Source: Fratercula arctica (lineage: Eukaryota > Chordata > Aves > Charadriiformes > Alcidae). From it: DNA of 64,000 nucleotides. The notes beneath the pieces were generated by a model. It did no database searches and was not told where the DNA came from. It was given only the letters and a program-made list of their open reading frames with translations. Location: positions 54,570,096 through 54,634,095 of the forward strand of contig CANTUZ010000003.1 of the NCBI GenBank assembly GCA_947846985.1. Reading direction: 5' to 3'. A program made the translations under genes and the position numbers. Of the stretch, positions 39,901-51,400 are shown one piece after another (the first letter of the stretch is position 1; each line of letters opens with the position of its first letter).

Positions 39901-41015
39901 CTTTCCCAGCTCCTAGAAATTAATTGACAACATTAAAGCACACAGTGCCATGGACTCGTAACATTCCCCACCGCCACTTATTAGATCTTCTCCTCTTCAG
40001 AAGATCATAGAGATTACTTGACATGAGAGGCCCGTGAGAGGGTTGAGCACCCCTCCCTGGATGACTTTTGTGTCTCAAAGCATCTCAAAATTCTTGCGTT
40101 ACATAGAGGGAGAGACTGAAATCCACATGTGCAACTCTTGGGAAGCACCTCAGCTGTTTGGTCATATCTTGGATAATGTCAGCTCTTTACTGTTTGTCAA
40201 ACTGCTTAGCTTTTCTGTGAGATTTCATATGAGAGGAGGAGTGATGCATAGACTACATTTGGGGTTCTGATGTAAGCCAGAACACTGCCCACCATGAGAG
40301 ATGGCAACAGACTCCTGTGACAAGTTCTGAGGCAGAGACTGTGCCCCCTGTCTCCATGAGGTACAGCCCTTGAGCAGGAACAAATATTCACAAAGCTGTA
40401 AGGCATCTTCCTGCCAGCTCTGTGGAGGCAAGACCCGGAACATTTCCTCTGTACGAGCCAGATGAACCCCATGGAATGATATTCCAGTGATATCCCCACA
40501 ACTGCCTCTCAACTTCACTGTGGCCGTGGGTCCCCCACTACACTGAGCGCTGCAGGCAGGCTTCTGCTGTGCAGTGTACAGATGTGTCTGGCAGAATGTG
40601 CTGTTGCTGCACTGGAAAACCACTGTACTTCTCGGCAAGCAAAGCAGGCATCCTTTATGGTACCACTGAGGCTATTAGTAAATCAGATGTTCTAAAGCCT
40701 GAGGCAGAGTCTAAGGAAGCAGCATTTCTGGGCTAGTCAATAGGAGAATGTGTACAGGTCTGGTAGGAATAACGGGTGCCAACACAGGGCGCAGATCCCT
40801 GTCTCACCCTGCTGCTGTCTGTCTTGCTGCAGAACGCGGGTCTGTACACAGTGACCTCCACACCCCTCAACTGCGGCCCCCAGCTCCGGGTGCTGCTCCA
40901 GCGCCCGGCAAATGAGAAGCTGCTCTTGCTGCTCCCCGTTGGCTATCCCAAGAAAGATGCTACCGTGCCTGCGCTGAGCCGAAAGCCGCTGGAGGACATC
41001 ATGGTGGTCATGTGA
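24809..41015 (+). CDS. IYD: Iodotyrosine deiodinase, five coding exons
   Basis: IYD uses FMN and NADPH-derived electrons to remove iodide from mono- and di-iodotyrosine, so that the thyroid can reuse it. It is a membrane-anchored member of the nitroreductase fold. The coding segments 24809-24989, 34399-34593, 36627-36786, 38695-38851 and 40833-41015 join in frame to 291 residues; the human protein has 289. Residues 7-23 form a hydrophobic N-terminal anchor followed by a charged linker. The catalytic domain carries RRSVR at 102-106 (FMN phosphate), PSGAHTEPW at 129-137, the substrate clamp Glu159/Tyr163/Lys184, the TST-PLNCG segment at 239-246 and Arg281 (FMN). All align with human positions at a constant offset of +2. 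The start at 24809 has G at -3 and +4 and sits where the human protein starts, to within two residues. Introns are 9409, 2033, 1908 and 1981 nt, all GT-AG. No frameshift or internal stop is seen. The family assignment is near certain; tissue expression is inferred from the family. Confidence 0.97.
25832..25847. repeat. T16 homopolymer in IYD intron 1
   Basis: Sixteen T followed by CCC. It looks pyrimidine-rich enough for an acceptor, but no AG directly follows. Confidence 0.7.
28400..28870 (-). mobile_element. Old CR1-type LINE fragment in IYD intron 1
   Basis: Read on the + strand, this region shows the order typical of an inverted CR1 3' end. First comes a block like TTCCAGAACTTTGTGCT with GGTTAAAAAAATCTTCCTC (28464-28505), then a TTTCCTGTTCTATCCTCGTG block, then the TTTCCTTTTACTAGCTAAACC block (28641-28662), which is the inverse of the CR1 EKRR/GLFSL coding segment. 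It is strongly diverged, has no intact frame, and its boundaries are approximate. It lies antisense within IYD intron 1. Confidence 0.55.
34399..34593 (+). CDS. IYD: IYD coding exon 2 (start of FMN-binding domain)
   Basis: This exon encodes residues 61-125. The acceptor TTCCTTGCAG precedes it and the donor G|GTATGG follows. It contains the acidic [10 protein letters not shown] stretch, HVPFF, the helix [20 protein letters not shown] and [11 protein letters not shown]. The RRSVR motif (residues 102-106) corresponds to human 100-104, which contacts the FMN phosphate. Both boundaries are phase 1, and the joined codons give Glu61 and Gly126 as expected. A longer open frame starts upstream at 34350, but it reads through intron sequence. 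Confidence 0.96.
34594..36626 (+). other. IYD: IYD intron 2
   Basis: A 2.0-kb phase-1 intron, GTATGG to CTAAG. No repeat or exon was recognised beyond short T-rich tracts near 35048 and 35287. Confidence 0.85.
36627..36786 (+). CDS. IYD: IYD coding exon 3 (flavin and substrate clamp)
   Basis: This exon encodes residues 126-178 plus two bases of Arg179. It follows a pyrimidine-rich acceptor ending CTAAG and ends at [23 protein letters not shown] (129-142) is the nitroreductase strand around the flavin; Ser130, Gly131 and Ala132 correspond to human 128-130. The [12 protein letters not shown] stretch supplies Glu159 and Tyr163, equivalent to human Glu157 and Tyr161, which close over the iodotyrosine zwitterion as part of the active-site lid. 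The acidic run GAAGAAGAAGAAGAA in the DNA is coding and is not a microsatellite. Confidence 0.96.
36787..38694 (+). other. IYD: IYD intron 3
   Basis: A 1.9-kb phase-2 intron, GTATGA to TTGCAG. It contains TA-rich sequence near 37980 and a possible MIR-like core at about 37845-37900. Confidence 0.85.
38695..38851 (+). CDS. IYD: IYD coding exon 4 (lid lysine and core helix)
   Basis: This exon encodes the last base of Arg179 through Gln231. The acceptor is TTCTTTTGCAG and the donor is [27 protein letters not shown] contains Lys184, equivalent to human Lys182, the third residue of the substrate clamp. [20 protein letters not shown] (residues 212-231) is the long central helix at the dimer interface and is nearly identical to human. 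Residues 203-206 (GRLP) differ from human, in a surface loop before the NGKKK turn. The intron that follows is phase 0. Confidence 0.96.
38852..40832 (+). other. IYD: IYD intron 4
   Basis: A 2.0-kb phase-0 intron, GTACGT to GCTGCAG. It has the highest GC content of the four introns, with no recognised repeat. The 136-codon frame at 39156-39566 lacks any family signature and is judged spurious. Confidence 0.85.
40833..41015 (+). CDS. IYD: IYD terminal coding exon 5
   Basis: This exon encodes residues 232-291 and the TGA stop at 41013-41015. The acceptor is CTTGCTGCAG. It carries [17 protein letters not shown], the FMN-contacting loop (residues 239-241 are TST where human has TTT at 237-239, a conservative Thr-to-Ser change), LLPVGYP, and [11 protein letters not shown] with Arg281 equivalent to the flavin-contacting human Arg279. 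The C-terminus ends at the same place as in human. This exon is more GC-rich than the surrounding introns. Confidence 0.97.
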   Translation, partial: NAGLYTVTSTPLNCGPQLRVLLQRPANEKLLLLLPVGYPKKDATVPALSRKPLEDIMVVM

Positions 41016-42600
41016 GCCCAGCGCCCCGACGAAGGAACACATCCCTGGCTGCCAGCTAGGAAGCAGCAGCCCGCTGAAGTTGTCACTGCTGTTGCTGTGT
41101 ATCGTCCTCCTGCGTCACTGCCGCTCTGGCTGTTTACACCTGTTTTGCTTTGAGTGCTGGTAATCACGGTGGCTGCTTCTACTAATAGCAGGAAGCAGCC
41201 GAGCACTGTGCGTTTGACAGGTGCCATTACCAATGAGCCCAGGTGGTTGCTCCAGGGGACACCTACAACGGCATTTAAATGACCTTCATCACTCGATTTT
41301 TCTTATGCATTGTAGGGACAAATCTTTCCTTGAATTGGAATGTATGTTCTCTTTATACTTTTGTGATTACCATTGCACAGTTATTTCACTTCAGAATTTT
41401 AATGGAGTTCATATTAAAAGATATAAAGAGGTCAAACTCAGCTGTCTTATCTCGATCAGCGTATGCTATTTAAATGCTCTTTCCTCTTCACAGTGTTCGG
41501 TTCTGCAAAGGGGAAGCTATTTTTCTCATATACAGTAGCATTTTCCCTACTTGATTGACCTCAAAAACCTTGTCCATACCAGGCTTTCTTAAACTACTGC
41601 TAGTACAAGTGTCTTTGGCTGGGGGAGACCTAGTAGGAACATGGCATCCAAGTAATTTTCTTGTTACCATTTATTTATATATGTTCCAGGCACAGTTAGA
41701 TCATATGGCAGCTATCAATCATGCCCCCTGTATTTGCCGCTTCTACTGAAAGCAGCCCGAATGGGAACTACTGTTCTGGTTATCCTGTTTATACCTACGA
41801 TATTCTAGTTTAACACCCTGAAATTTAAACTGCCTTAGAGTGACATGTGAGAGATGCTTTCATGTCACACCAAATCAGGCATGTTTTGGTTTATTTTAAA
41901 AAGGCTGCTTCCCACAAAACCAACGCTCCCGACTAAAAGCCTTATGCATAGGACAAGATGTGGATGGGCACCAGTGGGAGCTGCTCACTGGAAAGGCTGG
42001 TGCTGCTGATACCTGCGCTGGCAGAGCCCCCTCGTGGGGTTGCGGTTCCTGCCGGCTTCACCGACAGCACAAGATGAAAACCCTGGAAGAGAGAAGTCCT
42101 TCCCTGAAGCTGCCTATATTCTGTTAAATACTTTCCCACCCCTCTCTCTGCTGCGTGTAACTTCAGGCAAATTCAGCCAAATTGGCGCCAGCCTTCCTTG
42201 TGTGTTGCTCGAGTTAATTCGCTGCACCTTGTCTGAAGTCAGAGGACTCTGTTACGCTGGTATATATGCCCATCTCCACCATAGATTAGAATTCACCTAC
42301 GTGACTGAGTGTAAGATTCCCGTAAGCTAGCTGGGCTGTGGTAACCATCTAAGTGCACTGCTCTCAGCTTGAAGAAAATAGCAGGCTGTCGCTATTTACC
42401 TTCTTTGCAAATAGTTTGAAACTAAGTGCTGCTATCTTGCGTTTGATGGAGATAACTGTGTCCCAGAACAGCTACTGGGTCTGAGCTGGTGCACAGGGAT
42501 GTATTAAGCTGTAGTTTAGATGTAGTTTAACAGCTGTGTATTTGAGCACTTCTTGCCATATGAATTTCTGCTAGTACAATAAAAGCAAAGCAACTTCTGG
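41016..42600 (+). other. IYD: IYD 3' untranslated region (inferred)
   Basis: This is the stretch between the IYD stop codon and the first convincing poly(A) signal. It contains no long reading frame of interest and no recognised repeat. AT-rich stretches include an ATTAAA near 41413, which could give a shorter transcript of about 0.4 kb of UTR. The end is inferred from the signal at 42578, not from transcript data. Confidence 0.55.
42578..42583 (+). terminator. IYD: Candidate IYD poly(A) signal AATAAA
   Basis: A canonical AATAAA is followed after about 17 bases by a CA cleavage-type site, and further on by a GT-rich stretch (GTGGTGCTGTG near 42620), the usual arrangement for cleavage and polyadenylation. 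A second AATAAA at 42927-42932 is an alternative distal site. Confidence 0.5.
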
Positions 42601-42746
42601 CTGTAGGGAAGTCTTAACGTGGTGCTGTGCACCCTACATGAACAGAAGCATGCAAGCCATAAGCTCAGGTTGTGGTTTTGCTCTGACTAAGCTGCAGCAC
42701 TTCGGAGACATTTAAGCAAGTAGATCTGCAGTCAGCATCTGATAGA

Positions 42747-42761
42747 TTTTTTTTTTTTTTT
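42747..42761. repeat. T15 homopolymer downstream of IYD
   Basis: A T run about 160 bases after the favoured IYD poly(A) signal. Confidence 0.65.
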
Positions 42762-42926
42762 CCTTTAATTGCTGCATAGATCTCATGGACTCATGAAAAA
42801 TAATAACTCCTGAGAAAGCATCCAGCTCGCACTCCAAGGCAGGATCAGCTGTACCTGAATGCCAGGTGCTGACAGAACATGAATCCACAGTACTAATCCA
42901 CTGCTCCCAGCAAAACACTTGAAAGA

Positions 42927-42932
42927 AATAAA
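42927..42932 (+). terminator. Alternative distal poly(A) signal
   Basis: A second AATAAA lies about 345 bases after the first candidate, in A-rich sequence. Its downstream GT-rich element is weaker, so it ranks as the less likely IYD 3' end. Confidence 0.2.
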
Positions 42933-44489
42933 AACTCAAAAGCTAATTCTGCCAGCACATACAAGTGCTAGGAAGTTGGGTTTTTTTCTAGAAGGGCTCA
43001 GCCCTGGCCTCCCATTACTGTCACTGATCAGACCTCCATGGACATCATTAGGAAGAGGTTGACTGCTGTATTGTTTTTGAAGATTTCCACCCACCTGAGC
43101 TTAGTCATCCGTTCTGCTTTTGCAGAACAGACATTGTATTCATGACTCATAACTCCCAAGGCGTTTCATTATTTCTTTGGCTAACATTACTTATATCAGA
43201 CATCTAAGAGAACTATAACCCCTCAGCCAAGTCTCTGCCCATGTAGATGGAACTCTCCTGTGCTTGTGGAGTGTTAATAATGAGGACACTTAATGGCATG
43301 AAAGCTGGAAAACAAGTCCATCGAAATTTAAGATGGAAGAGAGACCTTGAAGCTTGAATCAGCACAGCAACAAGTTACTAGTTTAACATCACATGCTGTT
43401 GCAGGTTGTGTGTACGTGTGTTTGTAATCACTGTTAACCTTTAGCTACAAGACTGGAACTGCATTGAACTAGTTCCGGTAGAACCACAGACAACACAGGC
43501 AGCAAGACCCAGGTAACATAGTCTAAGACATGGGAAAACCATACTGATCAGTGAGATGGGTGATGACCATAGCCTCAAGGCATTGGTTACCAAGTCTTTT
43601 GAGACGTAGCATTGAGAAAGGAGGTGTTTGAAGGATTTTTAAGAGGAGAACTATGAGGCACTTGGAGTTATGTATGAGGAGCTGTCCTGAGCCTGAGGGT
43701 AAGTTCTTATCTCTTGCCTGATAGTAGGATCTTGTAACCGAGATCACTAGTGACACAGCTTAAAAGGGTGAGACCAGAATCAGACAGTTCTGCCCTAGAA
43801 GTGTTGACGGAGTTGTGCTGAGGAACACCTCTTGCAAATACCAAGGTCAAAGTACGTATACTGAGAGTAGGGTAGACACAAGCACAGCTGCGGAGACTCA
43901 CGACAGTCACAGATGTGCTTCAAAGAGAGGATCTGCTTTAACAGACTGATTTATTTTCTGTTGGATATGCAGTAGGGACACTGGTCTGTAGATTATGCAC
44001 TGGATTTTAATGAAACTTTTGTGTTGTTGTTTGTGTAGTGCAAATGGTCCAAATGTCACAAGGCTTTCAGCATTTTCAAACCATTCCTTTAGCTTACTTA
44101 TAGCATAGCAATAATTCATGCAGCTTGCAGAAGGCTGTCATAGACAGTTCTCTGTGGGACCAATGCCAAGATACCACTCTTTATCAAAGAGAAATGTGTT
44201 CATTAGCAGCTTGCTGTGAAAGAGAGCTCTGAGAAAGTAGTATTCCCGGGTGGAAAGGGTAACAAAAACTTTCTGGTTTTGCCTTGCAGTGACAAATAAG
44301 TATGAGATGTGATATCTCATGCAGCAACTCTTCCTGGTGACGTGAGGTAATCTATCAAGCTGTTGTGACTTCTGGTTTTCTATAAGCAACATGCTCAGTG
44401 TTCATGTGAGCTCCTTCTCCTCTGACATGGCGACCTAAAAGAATAGCTTTAGAAAGACAGAACTATAGATTTGTAACCAGAAAAAAGAT

Positions 44490-44500
44490 GGGGGGGGGGG
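44490..44500. repeat. G11 homopolymer
   Basis: Eleven consecutive G, about 230 bases upstream of the CR1 element; a slippage-prone site. Confidence 0.75.
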
Positions 44501-44724
44501 ATACTGAATTGTTTTGTTAAACCTGCAGGAGCCTCTGAGAGTGCTGTCCTGCTGTCCTTGCAACAGACTTACGTGCCTTGCTGCAATCCCAAGGTCTAGC
44601 CAGGGTTAACGATACACAGTACCTGCCTACGTGAAGTTAATGAAATTGCTTCAGTGTGGAAGGCTTTTTGCGGTGGAGAGGAGTTTGGAAGAGTGGTGTG
44701 AAAGGCTTTAAACAAGGGTACTTT

Positions 44725-45294
44725 TGACATGGTCGAGGGAAGTGATTCTCCCCCTCTACTCTGCTCTGGTGAGACCCCACCTGGAGTACTGTGTCCAGCT
44801 CTGGAGTCCTCAACACAAGAAGGACATGGACCTGTTGGAATGGGTCCTGCGGAGGGCCATGAAGACGATCAGAGGGCTGGAGCACCGCTCCTGTGAGGAC
44901 AGGCTGAGAGAGTTGGGGTTGTTCAGCCTGGAGAAGAGAAGGCTCTGAGGAGACCTTACAGCAGCCTTCCAGTACCTAAAGGGGGCCTGCAGGAGAGATG
45001 GGGAGGGACTCTTTATCAGGGAGTGTTATGATAAGACATGGGGTAACGGCCTCAAACTGAAAGAGGGTAGATTTAGATTGGATATCAGGAAGAAATTCTT
45101 TGCTGTGAGGGTGGTGAGGCACTGGAACAGGTTGCCCAGGGAAGTTGTGGATGCCCCATCCCTGGAAGTGTTCAAGGCCAGGCTGGATGAGGCTTTGATT
45201 AGCCTGGTCTAGTGGGAGGTGTCCCTGCCCATGGCAGGGGGTTTGGAACTAGATGATCTTTAAGGTCCCTTCCAACCCGAACCATTCTGTGTAA
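44725..45294 (+). mobile_element. CR1 LINE, 5'-truncated 3' end
   Basis: About 570 bases closely resemble the 3' end of bird CR1 retrotransposons. A reading frame at 44724-44948 carries the CR1 ORF2 C-terminal signature: [29 protein letters not shown], then [19 protein letters not shown] then interrupts the frame, which resumes as the GDL-to-FQYLKG region and the HWNRLPREVVDAPSLEVFKARLDEAL block. After the natural TAG comes the CR1 3' UTR, with AGATGATCTTTAAGGTCCC and a degenerate terminal ATTCTGTG-type repeat at about 45283-45292. It is 5'-truncated, as most CR1 copies are, and no target-site duplication is evident. It is a dead copy, much younger than the other LINE remnants in the window. 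Confidence 0.93.
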
Positions 45295-48149
45295 TCAGTA
45301 ATACTCTGTACTGTTGTGATCACCCCTTTTCCAGTATGAAGATCTTAGGTTGCTTTCAGTAACAGTGTAACCTCTGTGCACCAGGAAACTCGTTCTTTGG
45401 GTTTTATGACTGAGGAAGAAAGAAACAGAGAGATGAACAGCAACTACTAGGCAATGCGTAAGTATGCTCGCAAAGGGGAGAAAGAGTTGAGGAGAAGAGG
45501 AGAATTCCTGCACTGCCATAGTGGCATTGGGTTGAGATTGGACATTCTGTTTGTTTCTGTTTATGAACTGGGATGCATTAAATTTAGAGTTGACTTAATT
45601 TGAGGAGATTATGTGGCTATTGAAAAATCTGTGTGACTCCTGAGATAATATGTAAAGGCTACTAATGAGTGATGGCTTGGCTGCTGCCAAGCAGGACAGT
45701 TGTGGCACCGCTCCTGTTTGGTATCGGACCTTTTGTTTCTCAGCAGCTTGTTCTCTAATTTTGGTCTCTGCTTCCCTTTTTTGCTGGAAAATGGAGATGA
45801 GGCATCCAGAGGGAGAAGAATCGTTTTAAATTCACTGAAATTCAAACATTGGTCAAAGCAAAAAGGTGGTATAATCAATAAGCAGAGTGTTAGACAGTTA
45901 TGCCTGGCTTTATAAATTTAAATATTAAGTCATAGTGTATTTTACACATTTTTGCAAATTGGTATAAAGTAAGAACATCCTCAAATTTAAACTAGGGTGA
46001 ATTATCAATTAACTTGAGTAGTAGCTGGTCTTGCAAAGGGAAGAAAAACAAAGTTCAAAAGGAAGCACTGAAATATTTATAAATACACTATCTATTTAGA
46101 AATCAAAAGCCACTGGAGATACTGACCCATTTCGATTAACTGCAATTTTCAGAAAGCATGAAAAGGATTGTGATTATTTCCTTTTGCTGCTTTGGAGACC
46201 AAAGCAGCATATGCAAGTGTAATCACTTGAAAGAGGTTTAGGATCTGTTTCATGCTGAACCATATTTCAGACTGCCCTTGAAATGAGAAATTGTATTACC
46301 AAGCTGTCTGCTAGCTAAGATGTCAAGCCAACAACTGATCATCGGTATGTAGGATTCCAGATTGTGTTTCAGCTTAAGGGTATTTTCTGAGTTGAACAAG
46401 GCTCAGTAGCTCATTTCTGTAACTCAGTGAAATGGAGAGACAAACAAGATGCGCAAACTTTAAATATGTGTTGTCTTGAACGTCTTGCTTTGACCGCCTT
46501 TCATTTATGATGCTATTGTAGCAATGGATGGTACCAGACAGGGAGATTTCTTGTGACTGCTAACTCCACCTGTGCAAGTATGTGTAAATGTGTATGTGTA
46601 AAAGGTGTATGTATACATACAGAGCATAGGTGAAGTACACAGCACAGCAGAATCACGCTTGCCCCATGTGATAGGGATCGGTGCTTCATAAACAGCTGTA
46701 GTTTTGCCACCTTCCCAGGAAGGAATTCTTAGGCCACCATCAAACATTGCTGCTTTTGGAAGGTACAGAATTAAGGCTAGGAAAGAACTTTAAGGGAAGG
46801 AGGAATCCTACAAAATGTCTTTTTTCCTACCAGAAGATAAGAATGTTTTATATAAGGTCACCTTTAGCTACTGATTCTCCTTGCTAGCTGACATGCCTTG
46901 AGTGCGCTCATGATGAATGAACTGTGGAAAATAATAGCTGCTTTTTGTTTATCCATTTTCTAATGTTATCTACCTCAATCTCTTTTCTGTCCTTCATTTT
47001 TCATCTCTCCTTTTATACTATATTTTTGCTACAGGTACTTTTTGAGCTTTGAGCATGGTGTTCCTTTTCTTTAATAGAAACACAAAATGTTGCAGTAGCA
47101 TTAGATGCTAATGAAATGGTACTGAACTCCTCATTAGTTCAATTACTTCAAGGTTTCAGAAGCTCTAAGGCTGCTTGTACCCTGTCTTCAGTAACTGGAT
47201 TTCAACTTGGCATCCCAGAGTGAGTAACTTGATCTGGTTGCATCCATGTTGTTTGTATGCTCCCAGGCCTGACTTTTCCCTGCCCGAAGTTCATGTTGTC
47301 TTGTTACTGACTAGATTCAAGAACAAGAGCTGATATGTAAGCAATATGGATAGGTGTTTTCATTCTAACCTTCAAGCCTGTGTGTGTCTCTATACATTGC
47401 TGATGTTCTGTAATATCGAACAACAGCTGATGGAGTATGTACTGTGAAGAGGACCAGAGCTGTAGCACAATTCTTAGGTTTTGTGTTGTGGGTTCTGGAC
47501 ACAGATCTTAGCCCTTTCCCGTTACACAGGGTAGCACTCCATGTCTTATCAGCCTTCACTATGCAGCAGTCTGCCATGTGTGGTTTTAATAATAGAGTAG
47601 AAATATCGACTTTTCAAGGCTATGGTCAGCCCACAGAGGTAAATGACTCAGCCTTCCCTTGCTTAATAGCACCAAGGTGTAAGCCATTTCTGGATATATC
47701 AACTCCATTAGCAAAGCTGGTAAGTTGAGAGTTTCCCACGCGTAACTTACTTCTGTTTAAAGGGTATGTGACTTTGCACGTGGTGTACATATGCAAAAAT
47801 ATTTGACAGAAACAACTGCAAGCACAGGTTGGTAGCAAGAGCTCAATTTTTATGAGATTTTTTTTACTGAGATTTTCCTCTGTCGGTACAGCACCTGGAC
47901 TCCACTCACATGTGTAACAAAAAGCAATCCTCACCTCAAAGTTTGTGTATTTCATTCAGTTGAATTTGTTATATTATCTGTTTATAATTAGGTGACAAAA
48001 CACAAGTAGAAGTCTGACTGAGGTAATAAACAAAGGTTAAGCAAGCTGCTATCATCTGTTGTCTATTTTAACTGCCAGCAGGAAATCTGGCAGGTACCTC
48101 CAAATCTGAGTGAGTAACTCTCTCTGTGAATATTACCTTCCTGTTTCAC

Positions 48150-48420
48150 GTAGTAAATTGTTGATGAACAAATTGCAAAGTTCAAGAATGTAATTATTTG
48201 GAATTAGTAGTGAATAGCACATAATTGATATTCTGTGGATCATTTGATTAGCAGCTGAAAACAGTTTGTAATTGATGCTGTAATTAGCTAGCACAGTGCT
48301 CGCTCCAAATGAGACTGCAGTGTTATAAATTTGGGTAGACCTAATTATCCAGCCAGAATATAAAGCCAATGCAGCTTGACTTCTAACTAACTTCCACTGA
48401 ATAAATGTCTTGTAATAGAA
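48150..48420. promoter_or_regulatory. Homeodomain-motif-rich block
   Basis: About 270 bases carry a cluster of TAAT-type cores: GATTAG near 48246, TAATTG near 48269, TAATTAG at 48281-48287 and CTAATTATCC at 48341-48350. There is no coding potential and no repeat signature. It could be an enhancer of IYD or of the next gene downstream. Confidence 0.3.
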
Positions 48421-51400
48421 GACTACATGCAAGAATCAAACATGGAAGGTCTGCAACCAGGCCTGGATCAAAAATTGCCTCAGAATTCACTTCCTTTTAA
48501 TTCTGTGCTGATGTCAGACATCTGTGGGTTCCCACTTTGTGGTTTCACATCTCACCGGGGGGTCAGGGCAGAGCAGACTAAATGTGTTTGATGTATGAAA
48601 ATCAGCACGGAGGGTAGCCATGAAGGGTGGAAGACCCTCTGAACAAATGCTTATTGTCTGTGGGATGTTCCTTCAGAGCATGAAGGTCCCTCTTGACAGA
48701 AGGCCGTGTATTTTCACCTGCATAATCATGCAGCAGACCAGTTTTGTAGGATGGACATGTGTTTCCTCCTGTGGCTTAGGTGTAGGAAAGCAGAGTCCTC
48801 CTGTGAGCAGCTGATTGGGGAAACAATATTCTCTGCGTGGATTATTTGGAGTCACTTGATGTAATAGGAGACTGTGTTGCCTACAGGCCAGTATCCCTGC
48901 CCGGAGTTAAAATACCTTTTGTAAGAAAAAGTAAATAATGTTTTAAATAATATTTTTTTTTCTTCAGTTGGTTTATGAACTGTGTAACTACCCTGGCATG
49001 TTTGTTATGCTCTCCAAGGGCTGAATATGTAAATGAAAAGAAATCTAATTAACTTGTATTATTTAGCTTCTCAGAGTAAGTCTATTCATATGGAATAGAA
49101 TTTCCCTTGACCTTTTGTAGATACAATAATCTTTTTATCTCCAACTTCTTCTAGTTGGCAAGAAAATACATGAAGCACTCCACCACATTTACTGCCATTT
49201 TCTGGGGACCACTAGATGGCATAAGAACACTATCTAGGAACACAGAGGACTTTTCCTGGAAATGAGTTGGCTCATTAAGTCCACTTACTCCTGTTACCTT
49301 TTACCATATTCTCTTACACAAATCACAGATCTAGGAACATGCATCTGAGAATAAAACCCTAGAGTTTCGCCTGCGATCAAAAAGAGGCTGCACAGAAAGC
49401 ACAATACTTGGTATGCAGTTGAATACCTTAAGAGTTGACTGCAAAGGGCGAGATTCACCTTATCAAGCTCTGGTAGGCTTAGATGGGTGGGGTTTCTCTT
49501 CACTGTAGAAGGCTCTCAGCTTTCTAGTCACCTAGTCACATATTGCCGTATGCTTTTAGCGATACAGACCCAAAAGGCTTCACGTTAGTCATCCATTGCT
49601 GTCATGTTCAGTAGGTGTCTTTAAATAAGAAAATGGTCACTAACTTCCAGCCATTTCCTTTCATTGAATTAATTCTCCATGTATTATTTCCCTTCCTCCA
49701 CTGTGTGTCTTCATACTCCCGCCCAGACCTCTGCAACCCCGGCTAGCCAGCAGCTAAGGCATGGCACGCAGGCACTTTTCTCCCAAGGAGCTGATCCAAC
49801 GCCAGTCCACTCAAAGGCTGTTACTGGCTCATGTGAAGCACAAGGCATGGTTTTGCCTCTGGGCAGGGTGTGTTAGGTGTTTAATTTCTGCTCTTTGCCT
49901 GAGAGAAGGTAACCACAAAGAGGAAGATCACTCCAAAGGATTTTCTTTCTCTTCACACATTGATAAGTCGTGAATGAATTATACAACATAAGACTGAGAA
50001 GAGCTGTGGAGAAAAAGCTCTCCCCCTGCTTTCCCCATCTTGACTCTGAAGTAAATCTTTCTCTGTTCTCTACTCAAGGGATTTTGGAATAAGCTGTGTA
50101 TGAAAACTAGAACTCTATTTCCATAAGCGGCATGAGAATTAAGTGTGGGGTTTTAAATAACTTGGGAAGTACAAGTCACCTTATAATATGGACTGTGGTG
50201 GTCTTAGAAGCCTAATAGGAGCTAAGAAGTGCAAAAAAGCCTGGGAGTGAGATACGGATTTGAAGGCATGTCTGTAATGCTGTGTTCAGGCTAGCTTGAC
50301 TCTTGTGTTAGAACAAAGAAATTGCATACCGGGAGAAGGTAGGCTTGAACTGGCCTGCAGGTGCAGAGGAGTTACTTGGCTGCCCAAGCAGCAAGTTGGA
50401 TGCCAACATCAAACGAAGGAGCATCTGATGCTTTCCCCTTAGCAAAAAGTCAGCCAGGTAGTTAAGGCAACAAGACTGGCACCCCTGCCCATATAATATT
50501 GGACAAATCACTTAATGTGTTTTTTTTCTCTTTATCTAGCAGTACATGAACAGTGCGATGATAATCCACAAAGGAAATGACGGGGAAAAATTACTAGAGC
50601 AGCCCACGATAACCTTGATCTGATAGTCTCAAATTTGCTGCCTACATCAGTTTTCCATAATTTATATTCAGCTTCTCTATGATTAAACCTTATCTGTATG
50701 TGATCATTAATCATGAACGTATTCTTCCCATAATAGTCATGGATGCCGAAAGGATACCGGGAAAGTAGGAGTCTGAGAAAGAATAGATAAACACTGCAGA
50801 AATATTTTAACACTGGTCAGACTGGCAGCAGTGAACTTCGTGCACTTGGGGAAGCAAATAATGTAGGGTTTAACTTCAAATCCATCTTGGCTGCTGCTTT
50901 CAGCATTTCAGTTCTTCCTGAGGATGCCAGGTGTCTAGCTGAAAATAGAAAGTGTTCCCAGGCAGGGTTTTCTGTCTGTATTCTGTGCTCCTGTATTCAC
51001 AAAGAAGAAAATAACTCCTTACAAAGGCCAAACACTAGATGGAATACAGTGTGGTTTTTTCTTTTAAAGGTGGATTCATACTTATTAAATGAAAGGCTGC
51101 TTACTCTGTTGTTTGTATAACGCTTAGATAAATATGACTGAAGTTTCTCCCGTTAATGTGATTAATTTGTACCTCCTTGCTGTGTAACCTAATGTACACT
51201 GCTTTGCACTTGTGTCACCAGGGTCAATACAGAACAGTTGATGGAGACTTACACAAAGAGTAAAACACCTTTCATTTTTACCTTGAAGGAGCTGCTGAAG
51301 GGAAAAATTGGAGCACTGAGAATAAGACAGGACATACGTGGGAGAAAGCAGTTACTGTTTTGCAGATCTGCATTACTCGAAAGAAAACAGTTCCACAGCA

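Noticed and set aside
40070..40145. MIR-like sequence in IYD intron 4
   Set aside because: Similarity is limited to a generic GAGGGAGAGACTGAAA stretch, too weak to call.
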